From assembly GCA_964638895.1 (NCBI GenBank), contig CAZWYY010000006.1, positions 23,023 through 87,022 on the forward strand: a stretch of 64,000 nt of DNA, read 5' to 3'. The stretch is from JAFGGG01 sp964638895 (GTDB taxonomy: Bacteria; Spirochaetota; Spirochaetia; SZUA-6; RPPD01). Below the pieces are notes generated by a model. It was given only the letters and a program-made list of their open reading frames with translations. It did no database searches and was not told the DNA's origin. The position numbers and the translations under genes are program-made. Below, in pieces: positions 34,536 through 43,487 of this stretch; within the stretch, counting starts at the first letter, position 1, and each line of letters opens with the position of its first letter.

Positions 34536-35567
34536 TTATTCCAGACAGACCCTGTTGCGTCCCTGTTGTTTGGCCAGGTACATGGCCTTGTCCGCGCGCT
34601 CTATCCATTTCTCTCGTGATTCGCTGGAGCGGTACTGGGATATCCCCAGAGACACAGTGATCTTTAGGGTTTCGTCTACGCATTCCATCACCGAGTTCTC
34701 AATCTCTTTTCTGAAGCGCTCCCCGATGGTATAGGCCTGCATCAAGTTGGTGTTGGGCAGCAGTATAAAAAACTCCTCGCCCCCATAGCGTCCGGCATAA
34801 TCGTACTTGCGCAGTTGGTTGCGGAGGCGTTTTCCGATTTCACGTATGACCATGTCGCCGCACTGGTGGCCGAAATTATCGTTTATCTCTTTGAAATGGT
34901 CGATATCAAGCATGATTCCCGTAAGGGGGATGAGCGCGCGTATGGCCCGTTCAATTTCAATATCGATTCTGTTGAAAAGGCTCATTCTGTTAAGCAGGCC
35001 TGAGAGCGTATCGAACATGGCTATTTTTTCCAGCTCTTTTTTCTTGCGTTTGAGCTCCTTGTTTTGCCTGGTAATGTTTTTAAAGGCCTTTTTCAGGTAC
35101 AGGTTCTGGTCAAGGATCTTGGAGGAAAGCTGTTCCTCCTGAAATACCGCGTTTTTAAGGAAGTCACGCTCCTCGTATATGCTTATCTGCTTGTTTAGGC
35201 GGATCACCGCGGCCTTGACTCGCGCCTTGATCTCCAGGCCGTTGATGGGCCGTTTGATAAAATCGTCGCCGCCCCATTCCATCAGCTGCTGCAGCACCTT
35301 TTTGTTCTTTGAGTCGGAAATAAACAACAGTTGCAGGGGTTTGTTGTAATAGCGTTTGCGGATATCTTTGCACAACTGGTCTATGAGGTTCGGGTCGTAA
35401 TCTATATTGATGAGTATGATCTGGATATCGTTTTTATCGATAATGGTTAAGGCGTTTTCCGCAGAGTCGGTTAAAAACAACTCATGCCCGTTTTGCGATA
35501 AATGCTGGGATAGTAATTCACCGTCTTCTTGCTTGTACTCTACAAGCAAAATATTTACCTTTTGCAT
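34536..35567 (-). CDS. Diguanylate cyclase with pseudo-receiver
   Basis: Encodes 343 residues. The N-terminal receiver-like domain has lost its acidic pair (E10-Y11) and its phosphoacceptor (N54), though K105 is kept, so it is unlikely to be phosphorylated. A coiled coil leads to a GGDEF domain with an intact active site GGEEF (262-266) and an inhibitory I-site RKYD (253-256). It should make c-di-GMP under product inhibition. It is a single gene, convergent with the preceding lipoprotein gene. Confidence 0.9.
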   Translation of the reverse strand: MQKVNILLVEYKQEDGELLSQHLSQNGHELFLTDSAENALTIIDKNDIQIILINIDYDPNLIDQLCKDIRKRYYNKPLQLLFISDSKNKKVLQQLMEWGGDDFIKRPINGLEIKARVKAAVIRLNKQISIYEERDFLKNAVFQEEQLSSKILDQNLYLKKAFKNITRQNKELKRKKKELEKIAMFDTLSGLLNRMSLFNRIDIEIERAIRALIPLTGIMLDIDHFKEINDNFGHQCGDMVIREIGKRLRNQLRKYDYAGRYGGEEFFILLPNTNLMQAYTIGERFRKEIENSVMECVDETLKITVSLGISQYRSSESREKWIERADKAMYLAKQQGRNRVCLE

Positions 35568-35696
35568 TCCCTTCCCAAAACCTTATATATAAATATGCCG
35601 GGCCAACGTTTGAGGATTGTGTTTTTAATAGCGACCTTATTTTATCTACCTATATTATACTCTTTTCCTTATAATTAATCTCATTTTTTTTAAAAC

Positions 35697-35734
35697 TTGA
35701 CAAGTGGGTAGGCGCAGCAATTTTAAATTTGTTC
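35697..35734 (+). promoter_or_regulatory. Possible promoter element leading into the hairpin repeat
   Basis: TTGACA at 35697-35702 precedes copy 1 of the paired-hairpin element, but no consensus -10 lies at 16-18 bases; a TATAAT at 35773-35778 is inside the element. Weak evidence for transcription of the repeat. Confidence 0.25.
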
Positions 35735-35920
35735 CTTGTCATAGCTGACAAGGTGGCAAAAAGGTTCTATACTATAATCGGAAAAATATGATCGAACAAA
35801 TTTAAAATTGCCTGACAGAGCAAGCATATAGAGGCAATTCTCATTTTGAACCATTCACTAGCATCCGAGGCAAATAATGCTAGACGGATATTACCAAATA
35901 ATCGTTCAAAATGAGAATTG
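35717..35920. repeat. Paired-hairpin intergenic repeat, copy 1
   Basis: A gene-free stretch (35568-35966) holds two perfect, nested dyads. Dyad A: an 18-base arm at 35717-35734 and its exact complement at 35794-35811, with an inner CCTTGTCA/TGACAAGG stem (35734-35753). Dyad B: a 17-base arm at 35835-35851 and complement at 35904-35920, with an inner CTAGCAT/ATGCTAG stem (35858-35883). A linker with GAGCAAGCATATAGAGG joins them. A related copy is at 54136-54331. It could be a non-autonomous mobile element, a structured RNA or a regulatory array. Confidence 0.85.
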
Positions 35921-35966
35921 TTGAGGTAGGCATATATTATGTTGATTTTATTATTAAGGAACCCGC

Positions 35967-37004
35967 ATGAGTAAAGATCTGAAGATCGTAAAAAAATATC
36001 TTACCGATATCAGCCCCAAGGCCTGGGAACATCCCGCAGACCGGGCGGCCCTCCTGGCCCTGAAACAGATCCCGGTTATCGATGAGATTATTAAAAAACT
36101 GTTCGGGACCACCTTCGAGCGGGCCATCCGGATGCTGTTTTTGGCTTCTTCCGTGCGGGTAACCTCGCGGCAGTTTTCCAAGATACATTCGGTGTACCTT
36201 GAAGCCTGCGCCCGCTTGGACGCGCGGGAGGTGCCGGAGCTTTACGTGACCCGGAATCCGGATTGGAACGCCATGGCAGTGGGTGTGGACAGGCCCATTA
36301 TAGTATTTCATTCCGCGTTTTTAAAAGACCTTTCCGACCGGGAACTCATGGCCGTACTGGGGCATGAGTTGAGTCATTGCCTGAGCGGTCATGCCCTATA
36401 TAAAACCATGCTCTGGCTGTTGTTGTCCGTACCGCTGCAAATATTGGATGTGTCCGGATTAAGCGCGGTAGTCAGGCTTATTATCACGGCCCTGCTGGAA
36501 TGGGACAGAAAAAGCGAACTCAGCGCGGACAGGGCCGGGCTGCTCGCGGCCCAGGATCCGGACTCCTGTTTCCGGCTGGAAATGAAACTGGCGGGCGGTC
36601 CGGAGGTGGACAAGATGGACATGAATGAATTTTTCCTGCAGGCCGAGGAATACGACAAGGGCGGGGACCTTTTGAACAGCCTTTTTAAAATATTCAACCT
36701 GATGAACATGACCCATCCCTTTCCGGTCATGCGCCTGGCCGAGCTGAAGACCTGGATCGACCGGGGCGCCTATACCCGGATTCTGAGCGGGGAGTACCCC
36801 AGGCGCGGGGCCGAGGGGCCCGAGGATGTGTTCGAGCAGGCGCAGGAGGCGGCCGACCAGTACAAGGAGGATCTTAAACACTCCAAGGATCCCCTTGCGG
36901 AGGCAATGTCGAAACTGGCGAAAGAGGCCGAACCCATCGTCAATCAGGTAAAGGATTTCTTTGATAATCTTTTAGGCGGAAATAAGGACGGGGAAAAAGG
37001 ATAA
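35967..37004 (+). CDS. M48-family zinc metalloprotease
   Basis: Encodes 345 residues. The zinc motif HELSH is at 133-137 and the third ligand is in RKSELSADRAG (E184), as in M48B (HtpX/Ste24-like) peptidases. The family degrades damaged membrane proteins. One or two hydrophobic segments flank the active site (about 145-175), fewer than HtpX, so it may be only weakly membrane attached. The C-terminus (about 280-345) is charged and helical. It stands alone after the repeat element. Confidence 0.85.
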   Translation: MSKDLKIVKKYLTDISPKAWEHPADRAALLALKQIPVIDEIIKKLFGTTFERAIRMLFLASSVRVTSRQFSKIHSVYLEACARLDAREVPELYVTRNPDWNAMAVGVDRPIIVFHSAFLKDLSDRELMAVLGHELSHCLSGHALYKTMLWLLLSVPLQILDVSGLSAVVRLIITALLEWDRKSELSADRAGLLAAQDPDSCFRLEMKLAGGPEVDKMDMNEFFLQAEEYDKGGDLLNSLFKIFNLMNMTHPFPVMRLAELKTWIDRGAYTRILSGEYPRRGAEGPEDVFEQAQEAADQYKEDLKHSKDPLAEAMSKLAKEAEPIVNQVKDFFDNLLGGNKDGEKG

Positions 37005-37077
37005 TTTGCGTTCTTAGGCATGCCCGCGGAACCGGGGGCCGGGAGACCGCGGGACATCACGCGCGGTACACGGCCGT

Positions 37078-38082
37078 TTACGGCAGGTCTGCCAGCACGT
37101 CCCGCGCCTCTTTCAGGTGGGCCTTGGCCGCCTCCTGCCATTTATACCAGCGGGAGTCCGTAAACCCGGGCTTGGGCCGCAGGGCGGGTTTATCAAACAC
37201 CCTGGTCCTGTAAAGCAGTTGGTCCTTAAGCCAGGAAAATTTGTCATAACTTTTAAACGAGTCCTCCAGCACCGATTCGTTCTCATTATAGTCCACGGCT
37301 TCACGAATCCACTCGTACTTGTTGTACTCCAGCAGGTACTCGTCCACGATATAATTAAGGATCCGTTCCTTCATGCGCTCGTTTCTTTCATCAAACGGGC
37401 CGATAAGTTGTTTCAGCCGCCGGCGCAGCCATTCCCAGTTATCCGGGGATTTGCCGCTTAATACGCACAGGTGGGTATAACACCTCTGCGCCGCCTGCAG
37501 GAAGCGCTGCTCGTTGTCGATATATTGATACTCGCCTTCAAGCCTGGCGTCGATCCACTTGCCGGTGATGATATCGGGCTGGCTGATTACCTCCGCGTGG
37601 CCCACCTTGGGGATCAGGGCCTCGGCGCTCAGGCCGTCGCTGCTGAGGGTATTCCATTCCTCGTTTAAGCCGCTGAAATTCTGGTGCGCCCAGGAGTCGG
37701 CGAAGGTATGCAGGGCGATCCCGATACGGTAGAGGTTGCGGGTGGCCAGGGACCGCTTTACAAGTAGGGTGGCCCGCCTTGAGCCGGGCGTACAGTTATA
37801 GGGGTTGGTTTTTTTATCCTTGCGCCGGCAGCCCGGATAATCCGTATCGCCCGGGAAAAAATGGAAGGGTATGTACACGTTTCTGGGAAACCAGTCGCTC
37901 CACCAGCCGTAGTTCTGGGTGACGATGGTTTGGTAGGCGATCCCGTCGCCCTTTACGGTGTGCGCCACCAGGTTGTTGTCCACGTACTGGGAGGAGTAGG
38001 CGATGGTAATGCAGTCCTGCTCGTCCAGCCCCGCTTCCTTGCAGAGAATATACAGTATGTAATAGTGAAACTCGATGTTCAT
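37078..38082 (-). CDS. DUF6765-like protein
   Basis: About 334 residues from ATG 38082 (MNIEFHYYILYILCKEAG). The longer frame to 38199 overlaps the DUF445 gene and adds a non-homologous leader. Family features are DEQDCITIAYSSQYVDNN near the start and an internal IALHTFADSWAHQNFSG. That His-rich stretch resembles the phospholipase C/nuclease-like fold (HTFADSWAH), so it may bind metal. The function is unknown. It is the last gene of a minus-strand unit with uvrB. Confidence 0.72.
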   Translation of the reverse strand: MNIEFHYYILYILCKEAGLDEQDCITIAYSSQYVDNNLVAHTVKGDGIAYQTIVTQNYGWWSDWFPRNVYIPFHFFPGDTDYPGCRRKDKKTNPYNCTPGSRRATLLVKRSLATRNLYRIGIALHTFADSWAHQNFSGLNEEWNTLSSDGLSAEALIPKVGHAEVISQPDIITGKWIDARLEGEYQYIDNEQRFLQAAQRCYTHLCVLSGKSPDNWEWLRRRLKQLIGPFDERNERMKERILNYIVDEYLLEYNKYEWIREAVDYNENESVLEDSFKSYDKFSWLKDQLLYRTRVFDKPALRPKPGFTDSRWYKWQEAAKAHLKEARDVLADLP

Positions 38083-38123
38083 ACTATTAATGTAACCGGC
38101 GGTCCGCTGATAATCAACGCAAA

Positions 38124-39686
38124 TTATTCGAACAGTTTGAGTATTATCTGGCTCAGCCCGATGAGTCCGCCCAACAGCGCTCCGAACACATTGATCCATT
38201 TGAGCTGCTTTGCAATGACCATCAGGAGCAGGCCCTCCACATCAGCCACGTCAAGCCCGTTTATCTTGTTTTCCACAAGTGACCGGATGTCAAGGCTTTG
38301 GATCATCTCCGGCAGCCTGGACTCCAGCAGGGAGTTGACCGAATTAGTCAAAAACATATCTATCTCACGTCTGCGCCGTTCATCCAGGCCGGCGAACTCG
38401 CCCAGCTTCACATTGGGCCGGTCGTTTATTACCTCAAAGAGCAGAGAGCTTATACGGCCCGCCAAATTTTCGGCAAACTCCCTCTTTTCAATACGTTGCA
38501 GGATAAAATCAACCACCTGCTCCTGTGAAAGCCCCGCGTAGTCGTTTACCAGCCTGCCCAGGGTAAGGGAGCTGTTTTTATCAAGAAAGTCCGTAATCTT
38601 GGTAAAAAGCCGGCGGTCCGCGTCCTGTGTTCGCAGGTACTCCCAGATGTTCTTTATCACCGATTCGACCTTTGCTCCAAGCTCCGTCGGCGTACGGCCT
38701 AATAGCGCGGAAAATTCCTTTTGCCTCCAGGACAGGAAGGCCGTCCTGACCACATTCACCACCTGCTCCCGCTGGGTGTGGTCGGTCAACAGCACCTCCA
38801 CGTAGTTCAGCACGTCGTCCACGATCTCCGGCATCTTCTCCTGCAGGGTGATGTCATACTGGGTCACGGATACAATCAGGCGCTGGAACAGGTTGAGTTT
38901 TTCCAGAATGCTCGCCACCAGCTTCTTTCCCCGCGTTTCCAGCTCCTTCCTGATATGGGCCTGCCGCAGCCATTCCAGAAGCGAGGCGCTTAGGGAGGGC
39001 AGGGCGGAATCAAAGAGCTGGGCCGCGATGTGGACCGCCTCTTCCGGGATCACCGCGGAAAGCTGCTTCTTCCCGCTTGCCTGGGCGGCCAGCCAGGTTT
39101 GTATCTTGACGATCAGGCGGTCCCGCGCCTGGTTTCCGGCCACCAGGGTGTGCAGCCTGTCCGACAGAAAGGCTTCCAGCTTGAGCTCGCGCACCAACGC
39201 CGTAAGCTTCTTGTCGGCCAGCCCGCCCAGCAGCCGGCTAAGCAGTTTTCTAGACATGGTGAGAAAACCGTGCGAACCGAAAAAATTGCGCAGGGTGCGG
39301 ACGATAAACTCCTCGAGGCTTTCCCCCAAAACAGGTAGTTTATTTTCTTTCAGGGACGACAGGGGGGTGTCCAGAAGGCTGCCCGTGGCGTCGGAGATGG
39401 TTTTTCCCAACATGGCCTGAAACCGCTCGGAGGCAAGTTGCGTGCTTACCGCCTCTTTGGTGATAAGCTGCTCTGAAACCATGCGGCCGATGCTCTCCGC
39501 GAGCTTATAGCGCTGACGGGGAATGATACCGGGCGTAAAGGGAATGCGTATACCGAAAATCCGTTTCTCGGTCAAAGGGCGGAAAAGCATTTTAATGGCG
39601 ATGGCGTTGGTTATATAGCCTATGGCCGCCCCGATAAGCGGGGGAAGCAGCCAGGGAAGAAGGGACAACAGAAACGCAGGCGTCAT
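38124..39686 (-). CDS. DUF445 family membrane protein
   Basis: Encodes 520 residues. It opens with a hydrophobic segment and the family signature GYITNAIAIKMLFRP, followed by FTPGIIPRQRYKLAESIG. A long helical middle leads to a C-terminal hydrophobic segment (FGALLGGLIGLSQIIL). YheB/DUF445 proteins are widely distributed inner-membrane proteins of unknown role. It overlaps the SH3 lipoprotein gene by four bases. Confidence 0.85.
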   Translation of the reverse strand: MTPAFLLSLLPWLLPPLIGAAIGYITNAIAIKMLFRPLTEKRIFGIRIPFTPGIIPRQRYKLAESIGRMVSEQLITKEAVSTQLASERFQAMLGKTISDATGSLLDTPLSSLKENKLPVLGESLEEFIVRTLRNFFGSHGFLTMSRKLLSRLLGGLADKKLTALVRELKLEAFLSDRLHTLVAGNQARDRLIVKIQTWLAAQASGKKQLSAVIPEEAVHIAAQLFDSALPSLSASLLEWLRQAHIRKELETRGKKLVASILEKLNLFQRLIVSVTQYDITLQEKMPEIVDDVLNYVEVLLTDHTQREQVVNVVRTAFLSWRQKEFSALLGRTPTELGAKVESVIKNIWEYLRTQDADRRLFTKITDFLDKNSSLTLGRLVNDYAGLSQEQVVDFILQRIEKREFAENLAGRISSLLFEVINDRPNVKLGEFAGLDERRRREIDMFLTNSVNSLLESRLPEMIQSLDIRSLVENKINGLDVADVEGLLLMVIAKQLKWINVFGALLGGLIGLSQIILKLFE

Positions 39687-40072
39687 TGCAGCCCTTCGGC
39701 GTAGGTTCGCGCTTCGGATTCGGAACCGAAAAATCTGAGGTCCGTACCGACCACCCAGCCCCGCATCCCCTTGATTTCAATCTGGTACCAGACGGGGCGG
39801 GTGTCGCCTTGGTCCCCGGCGGGCTGGGCCCGGGAAAGAATCCGGGCCACGGCCCCCATGCCCGTGGAGGCAAGCATGGCCGAATCTTCACCCGGCCCGG
39901 ACCTGATGCGCAGGTAATCGGTTGTGACCACCGCCCATTTGGAATACGAGGAGATTATGGGCGTTGAAGGCAGCTCAATCCGCCGTTCGCGCCCGTTTTC
40001 TCCGCAGGAAAAAAGCAATAGGAAAAATACGGCAGTTACGGCGAAATATGCAATCGTTGGTTTTTTCATCAC
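39683..40072 (-). CDS. SH3-domain lipoprotein
   Basis: Encodes 129 residues with a lipobox (LLFSC) and a bacterial SH3-like domain (about 45-115: LRIRSGPGEDSAMLAS, WYQIEIKGMRGWV). Such domains bind peptidoglycan or envelope partners. It overlaps uvrB and the DUF445 gene by four bases each. Confidence 0.82.
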   Translation of the reverse strand: MMKKPTIAYFAVTAVFFLLLFSCGENGRERRIELPSTPIISSYSKWAVVTTDYLRIRSGPGEDSAMLASTGMGAVARILSRAQPAGDQGDTRPVWYQIEIKGMRGWVVGTDLRFFGSESEARTYAEGLQ

Positions 40073-42054
40073 ACAAACATGTCCTTTATTCTGGTTATTT
40101 CATCCCGGATTACGGCGGCCCGTTCGAACTCAAGGTCCTTGGCCAGCTCAAGCATCTCCTTTTCCAGTATTTTCAAATAAGCGCTTCTTTGTTTGGGAAT
40201 CAGGATGTTATAGTTCTTTTTAATCAGGTCAAGGGTAAACTTCTCGGACTCCTGTTTTTCCTGCTGTTTGCGCACCAGGATATCCTGAATGGCCTTGGAG
40301 ATGGTGGTGGGAGTAATGCCGTGGATTTCGTTATATTCGGCCTGAATACGGCGCCTGCGGTTGGTCTCCTCCACCGCCTCCCGCATGGCGCTGCTGACGC
40401 GGTCGGCGTACATGATCACCTTGCCGTTTACGTTGCGGGCCGCCCTGCCGATTATCTGGATCAGCGAAGTGGTGGAGCGCAGGAACCCAATCTTGTCCGC
40501 GTCCAGGATGGCGATAAAAGACACCTCCGGCAGGTCAAGCCCCTCCCGCAGCAGGTTTATGCCCACCAGCACGTCGCACTCCCCCATGCGCAGGGATTTG
40601 AGGATTTCCACCCGTTCTATGGTTTCGATTTCGGAATGCAGGTAACGCACCTTCAGGCCCAGCTCCAGCAGGTAATCGGTAAGGTCCTCGGCCATTTTTT
40701 TGGTGAGGGTGGTAATCAGGCTTCTCTCCCCGCGGCTGATCCGCTGTTTTACCTCGGCAAAAATATCTTCCAACTGGCCTTTGGTGGGGCGGATCTCCAC
40801 TTCAGGGTCCAGGAGCCCCGTGGGGCGGATGAGCTGTTCCACCACCCGCGAGGACTTTTCAAGCTCGTACTTCTGGGGTGTGGCCGTAACAAAGACGCTG
40901 CGCCGCAGCATGCCCTCAAACTCCTTAAAATACAATGGCCGGTTGTCCAGGGCCGACGGCAACCTGAAGCCGTAGTCCACCAATGATTGTTTGCGGGAGC
41001 GGTCGCCCTCGTACATACCGCCGATCTGGGGCACGGTGACGTGGGACTCGTCGATAAAGGTCAGGAAGGGGTCCGGGAAAAAATCAATAAGCACAGCCGG
41101 GCGCTCTCCCTGTTTGCGGCCCGATAAATGGCGTGAATAGTTCTCAATACCCGCGCAGTATCCCATTTCCTCAAGCATCTCCAGGTCGTACTCGGTGCGG
41201 GTCTTCAGCCGTTCGGCCTCCAGCAGTTTGCCCGCGCCCTTGAGCTCGTCATACCGCGCCTTCAACTCGTCCTTGATCTCCGTGATGGCCCTTTTCACCC
41301 GTTCCTCCGGCATGACAAAGTATTTTGCCGGGTAGATGATGCATGAGTCAAGCTCTTCCAGTAGCTCCCCGGAAAGGGGATTGACGGAGCGGATGCGCTC
41401 CACTTCTTCGCCGAAGAACTCCAGGCGCAGGGCGTTCTTGGAATAAGAGAGAAACACCTCGATGATATCACCCCTTACGCGGAAGTTGCCGCGCTCCAGC
41501 ACAGCGTCATTGCGCTCATACTGCAGGGCGATCAGTCGGTTCAACAGCTCGCGGTAACTACAGGTGGAGCCGCGCCGCAGTTCGATGCGCATGCTGCGGT
41601 AATCATCGGGATTGCCGATCCCGTAGATGCATGAGACCGAAGCCACCACAATCACGTCCCCCCTGGTCAAAAGCGAGGTGGTGGCCGCCAGGCGCATGCG
41701 GTCTATCTCCTGGTTGATGGAGGAGTCCTTTTCGATATACAGGTCTTGTTTGGCCACATAGGCCTCGGGCTGGTAATAGTCATAATAGGAGACAAAGTAC
41801 TCCACGGCGTTGTTCGGGAAAAAGCCGCAGAACTCACGGTAAAGCTGCGCGGCCAGGGTTTTATTATGTGAGATTACCAGGGTGGGGAGCTGCACCTCTT
41901 CAATGATTTTGGCCATGGTATAGGTTTTACCCGAGCCCGTAACCCCTTTGAGCGTCTGGAAGATCAGGTTGTTCTTCACCCCTTCACTTAAAGCACGAAT
42001 GGCCTCTCCCTGGTCCCCGGCCGGTGAATATGAAGAAACGGTCTGAAATCGAAT
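40069..42054 (-). CDS. uvrB: Excinuclease ABC subunit B, probable ATT start
   Basis: About 662 residues. Helicase motifs are clear: GVTGSGKT, the beta-hairpin tip YYDYYQPEAYV, and the C-terminal UVR domain (LEKEMLELAKDLEFERAA). UvrB is the damage-verifying subunit of nucleotide excision repair. The first in-frame GTG (41979) would delete the conserved FQTVSSYSPAGDQGEAI that the frame encodes further upstream. The frame is closed by a TAA at 42082-42084. The only candidate starts are ATT codons at 42055-42057 and 42052-42054; GGAAAGGAA lies 4-7 bases before them. I place the start at 42054. Confidence 0.9.
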   Translation of the reverse strand: MRFQTVSSYSPAGDQGEAIRALSEGVKNNLIFQTLKGVTGSGKTYTMAKIIEEVQLPTLVISHNKTLAAQLYREFCGFFPNNAVEYFVSYYDYYQPEAYVAKQDLYIEKDSSINQEIDRMRLAATTSLLTRGDVIVVASVSCIYGIGNPDDYRSMRIELRRGSTCSYRELLNRLIALQYERNDAVLERGNFRVRGDIIEVFLSYSKNALRLEFFGEEVERIRSVNPLSGELLEELDSCIIYPAKYFVMPEERVKRAITEIKDELKARYDELKGAGKLLEAERLKTRTEYDLEMLEEMGYCAGIENYSRHLSGRKQGERPAVLIDFFPDPFLTFIDESHVTVPQIGGMYEGDRSRKQSLVDYGFRLPSALDNRPLYFKEFEGMLRRSVFVTATPQKYELEKSSRVVEQLIRPTGLLDPEVEIRPTKGQLEDIFAEVKQRISRGERSLITTLTKKMAEDLTDYLLELGLKVRYLHSEIETIERVEILKSLRMGECDVLVGINLLREGLDLPEVSFIAILDADKIGFLRSTTSLIQIIGRAARNVNGKVIMYADRVSSAMREAVEETNRRRRIQAEYNEIHGITPTTISKAIQDILVRKQQEKQESEKFTLDLIKKNYNILIPKQRSAYLKILEKEMLELAKDLEFERAAVIRDEITRIKDMFV

Positions 42055-42090
42055 AATGCTTTCCTTTCCGTGTTTCGTAATTTAAAAGCC

Positions 42091-42113
42091 GCCACCGTTT
42101 GCGGTGGTTTTTT
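42091..42113. terminator. Hairpin terminator between htrA and uvrB
   Basis: CCACCG (42092-42097), loop TTTG, CGGTGG (42102-42107), flanked by a T6 tract on the plus strand and CGGCTTTTAAATT on the minus strand. It lies immediately after the htrA stop and should separate it from uvrB; it may also stop plus-strand transcripts. Confidence 0.7.
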
Positions 42114-43326
42114 AGTTGAAGTACTGCGAACGCGTTACCAGTTTCACCGAAAAGGTCCGGGGGCTGCCGTTCCTGATTACCTTGACGGTGACTACCTCTC
42201 CCGGCCTGTTGTCTTCCAAGGCGGCGTACAGGTCGGCCAGGGAGGTTACGTTCAGGTTGTCCACCTCGGTGATAATATCCCCGCCCAGGTAGATCACGGT
42301 ATTCCGGTAGCGGATGGCCTTATTCTTGTCTCCCCCGCGGAGTCCGGCCCGCTCGGCGTTACCACCGGGCGTTACCTCGGAGATGAGTACGCCTTCATTT
42401 ACCGGAAGCTTGGCGTAGTCCACCAAAGCGGGAAACAACTGGACCGGCACTATGTCGATCCACCCCCGCGTAACCTCGCCGTGCCGGATCAGCTCCGGGA
42501 TCACCCTTTTGGCGATATCTATGGGCACGGCGAAACCGATGCCCACCGACCCGCCGGAGGGCGTGTAGATGATGGTGTTGATGCCGATCATTTCTCCCCT
42601 GGAGTTAAGCAGCGGCCCGCCCGAGTTGCCCGGGTTTATGGAGGCGTCGGTCTGGATCATCTCCCGCACCACGTACGTGGAGCTGAGTTTGATCGGTCTG
42701 CCCAGGCCGGAGACGATCCCGGTGGTCAGGGTGCGCTCCAGGCCGAAAGGGTTGCCGATGGCCAGTACCTTCTGGCCCACCAGCAGGGTGGAGGAGGTAC
42801 CGAAGGAGATGGTGGTAAGGTGTTTCCCTTTGGGATCGAACTGAATGACCGCCAGGTCGTTTTCCGGGTCCACACCGATTACCTTGCCCTCGCGCTCCGT
42901 ACCGTCGGCCAGGGTGACGTAGAGTTTTTCCGCGTCCTTGACCACGTGATAGTTGGTGATCACGTGTCCCTGCTGGTCGATGATCGAGCCCGAACCCGTG
43001 CCTTCCTGGGGAACCGGCTCCAGAAACCAGTTGTATCCGTAGGAGACGGAGGTGATGTTCACTACCGCCTCGTTTAACGCCTTGTAGATCTGGATGTTTT
43101 CCTTTTCATCCTGCGAGACATCGGCAATATCAAGCACATTATTGCCCGCGGGTTGGGCCGGCGTATTGGCGTCCCGCCCGTTATTGAAGATCTGACCCGC
43201 TGCCTGCCCGGACCCCGATTGTGGGGCGGGCAGGCCGATGAATCCGAAGATAATTCCTATGGCAGCGAACAGCGCGATGCCTATAGCGGCTGATATAAAT
43301 AGATGTTTCATGCTGTAGAGTTTCAT
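42112..43326 (-). CDS. HtrA/DegP-type periplasmic serine protease
   Basis: Encodes 404 residues. An N-terminal hydrophobic segment anchors or exports it. The trypsin-like triad is visible as His in TNYHVV, Asp in ENDLAV, and Ser in PGNSGGP. One PDZ domain (about 310-400) ends in NGSPRTFSVKLV. It degrades or refolds misfolded envelope proteins. It has its own gene unit upstream of a terminator. The paralogue type (DegP, DegQ or DegS) cannot be decided; one PDZ with an anchor fits DegS-like proteins. Confidence 0.9.
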   Translation of the reverse strand: MKLYSMKHLFISAAIGIALFAAIGIIFGFIGLPAPQSGSGQAAGQIFNNGRDANTPAQPAGNNVLDIADVSQDEKENIQIYKALNEAVVNITSVSYGYNWFLEPVPQEGTGSGSIIDQQGHVITNYHVVKDAEKLYVTLADGTEREGKVIGVDPENDLAVIQFDPKGKHLTTISFGTSSTLLVGQKVLAIGNPFGLERTLTTGIVSGLGRPIKLSSTYVVREMIQTDASINPGNSGGPLLNSRGEMIGINTIIYTPSGGSVGIGFAVPIDIAKRVIPELIRHGEVTRGWIDIVPVQLFPALVDYAKLPVNEGVLISEVTPGGNAERAGLRGGDKNKAIRYRNTVIYLGGDIITEVDNLNVTSLADLYAALEDNRPGEVVTVKVIRNGSPRTFSVKLVTRSQYFN

Positions 43327-43429
43327 TCTTTTAAAGAATATACTAAGAAGCCGGATTTATTTCTACCATGTTTTGTGATTTTGTGGGGGCTGTGTGTATC
43401 CTTATGCCGGGTCCGATTCATCGCCGGCC

Positions 43430-43459
43430 TTGACACTCTGTTCGGGCATATCCTACTAT
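43430..43459 (+). promoter_or_regulatory. Sigma-70-type promoter for the lipocalin-like gene
   Basis: TTGACA (43430-43435), 18-base spacer, TACTAT (43454-43459), about 20 bases before an AAGGAGG ribosome site and ATG 43488. Confidence 0.6.
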
Positions 43460-43487
43460 GAAAGAAAAATAGTAAGGAGGAAACGTC

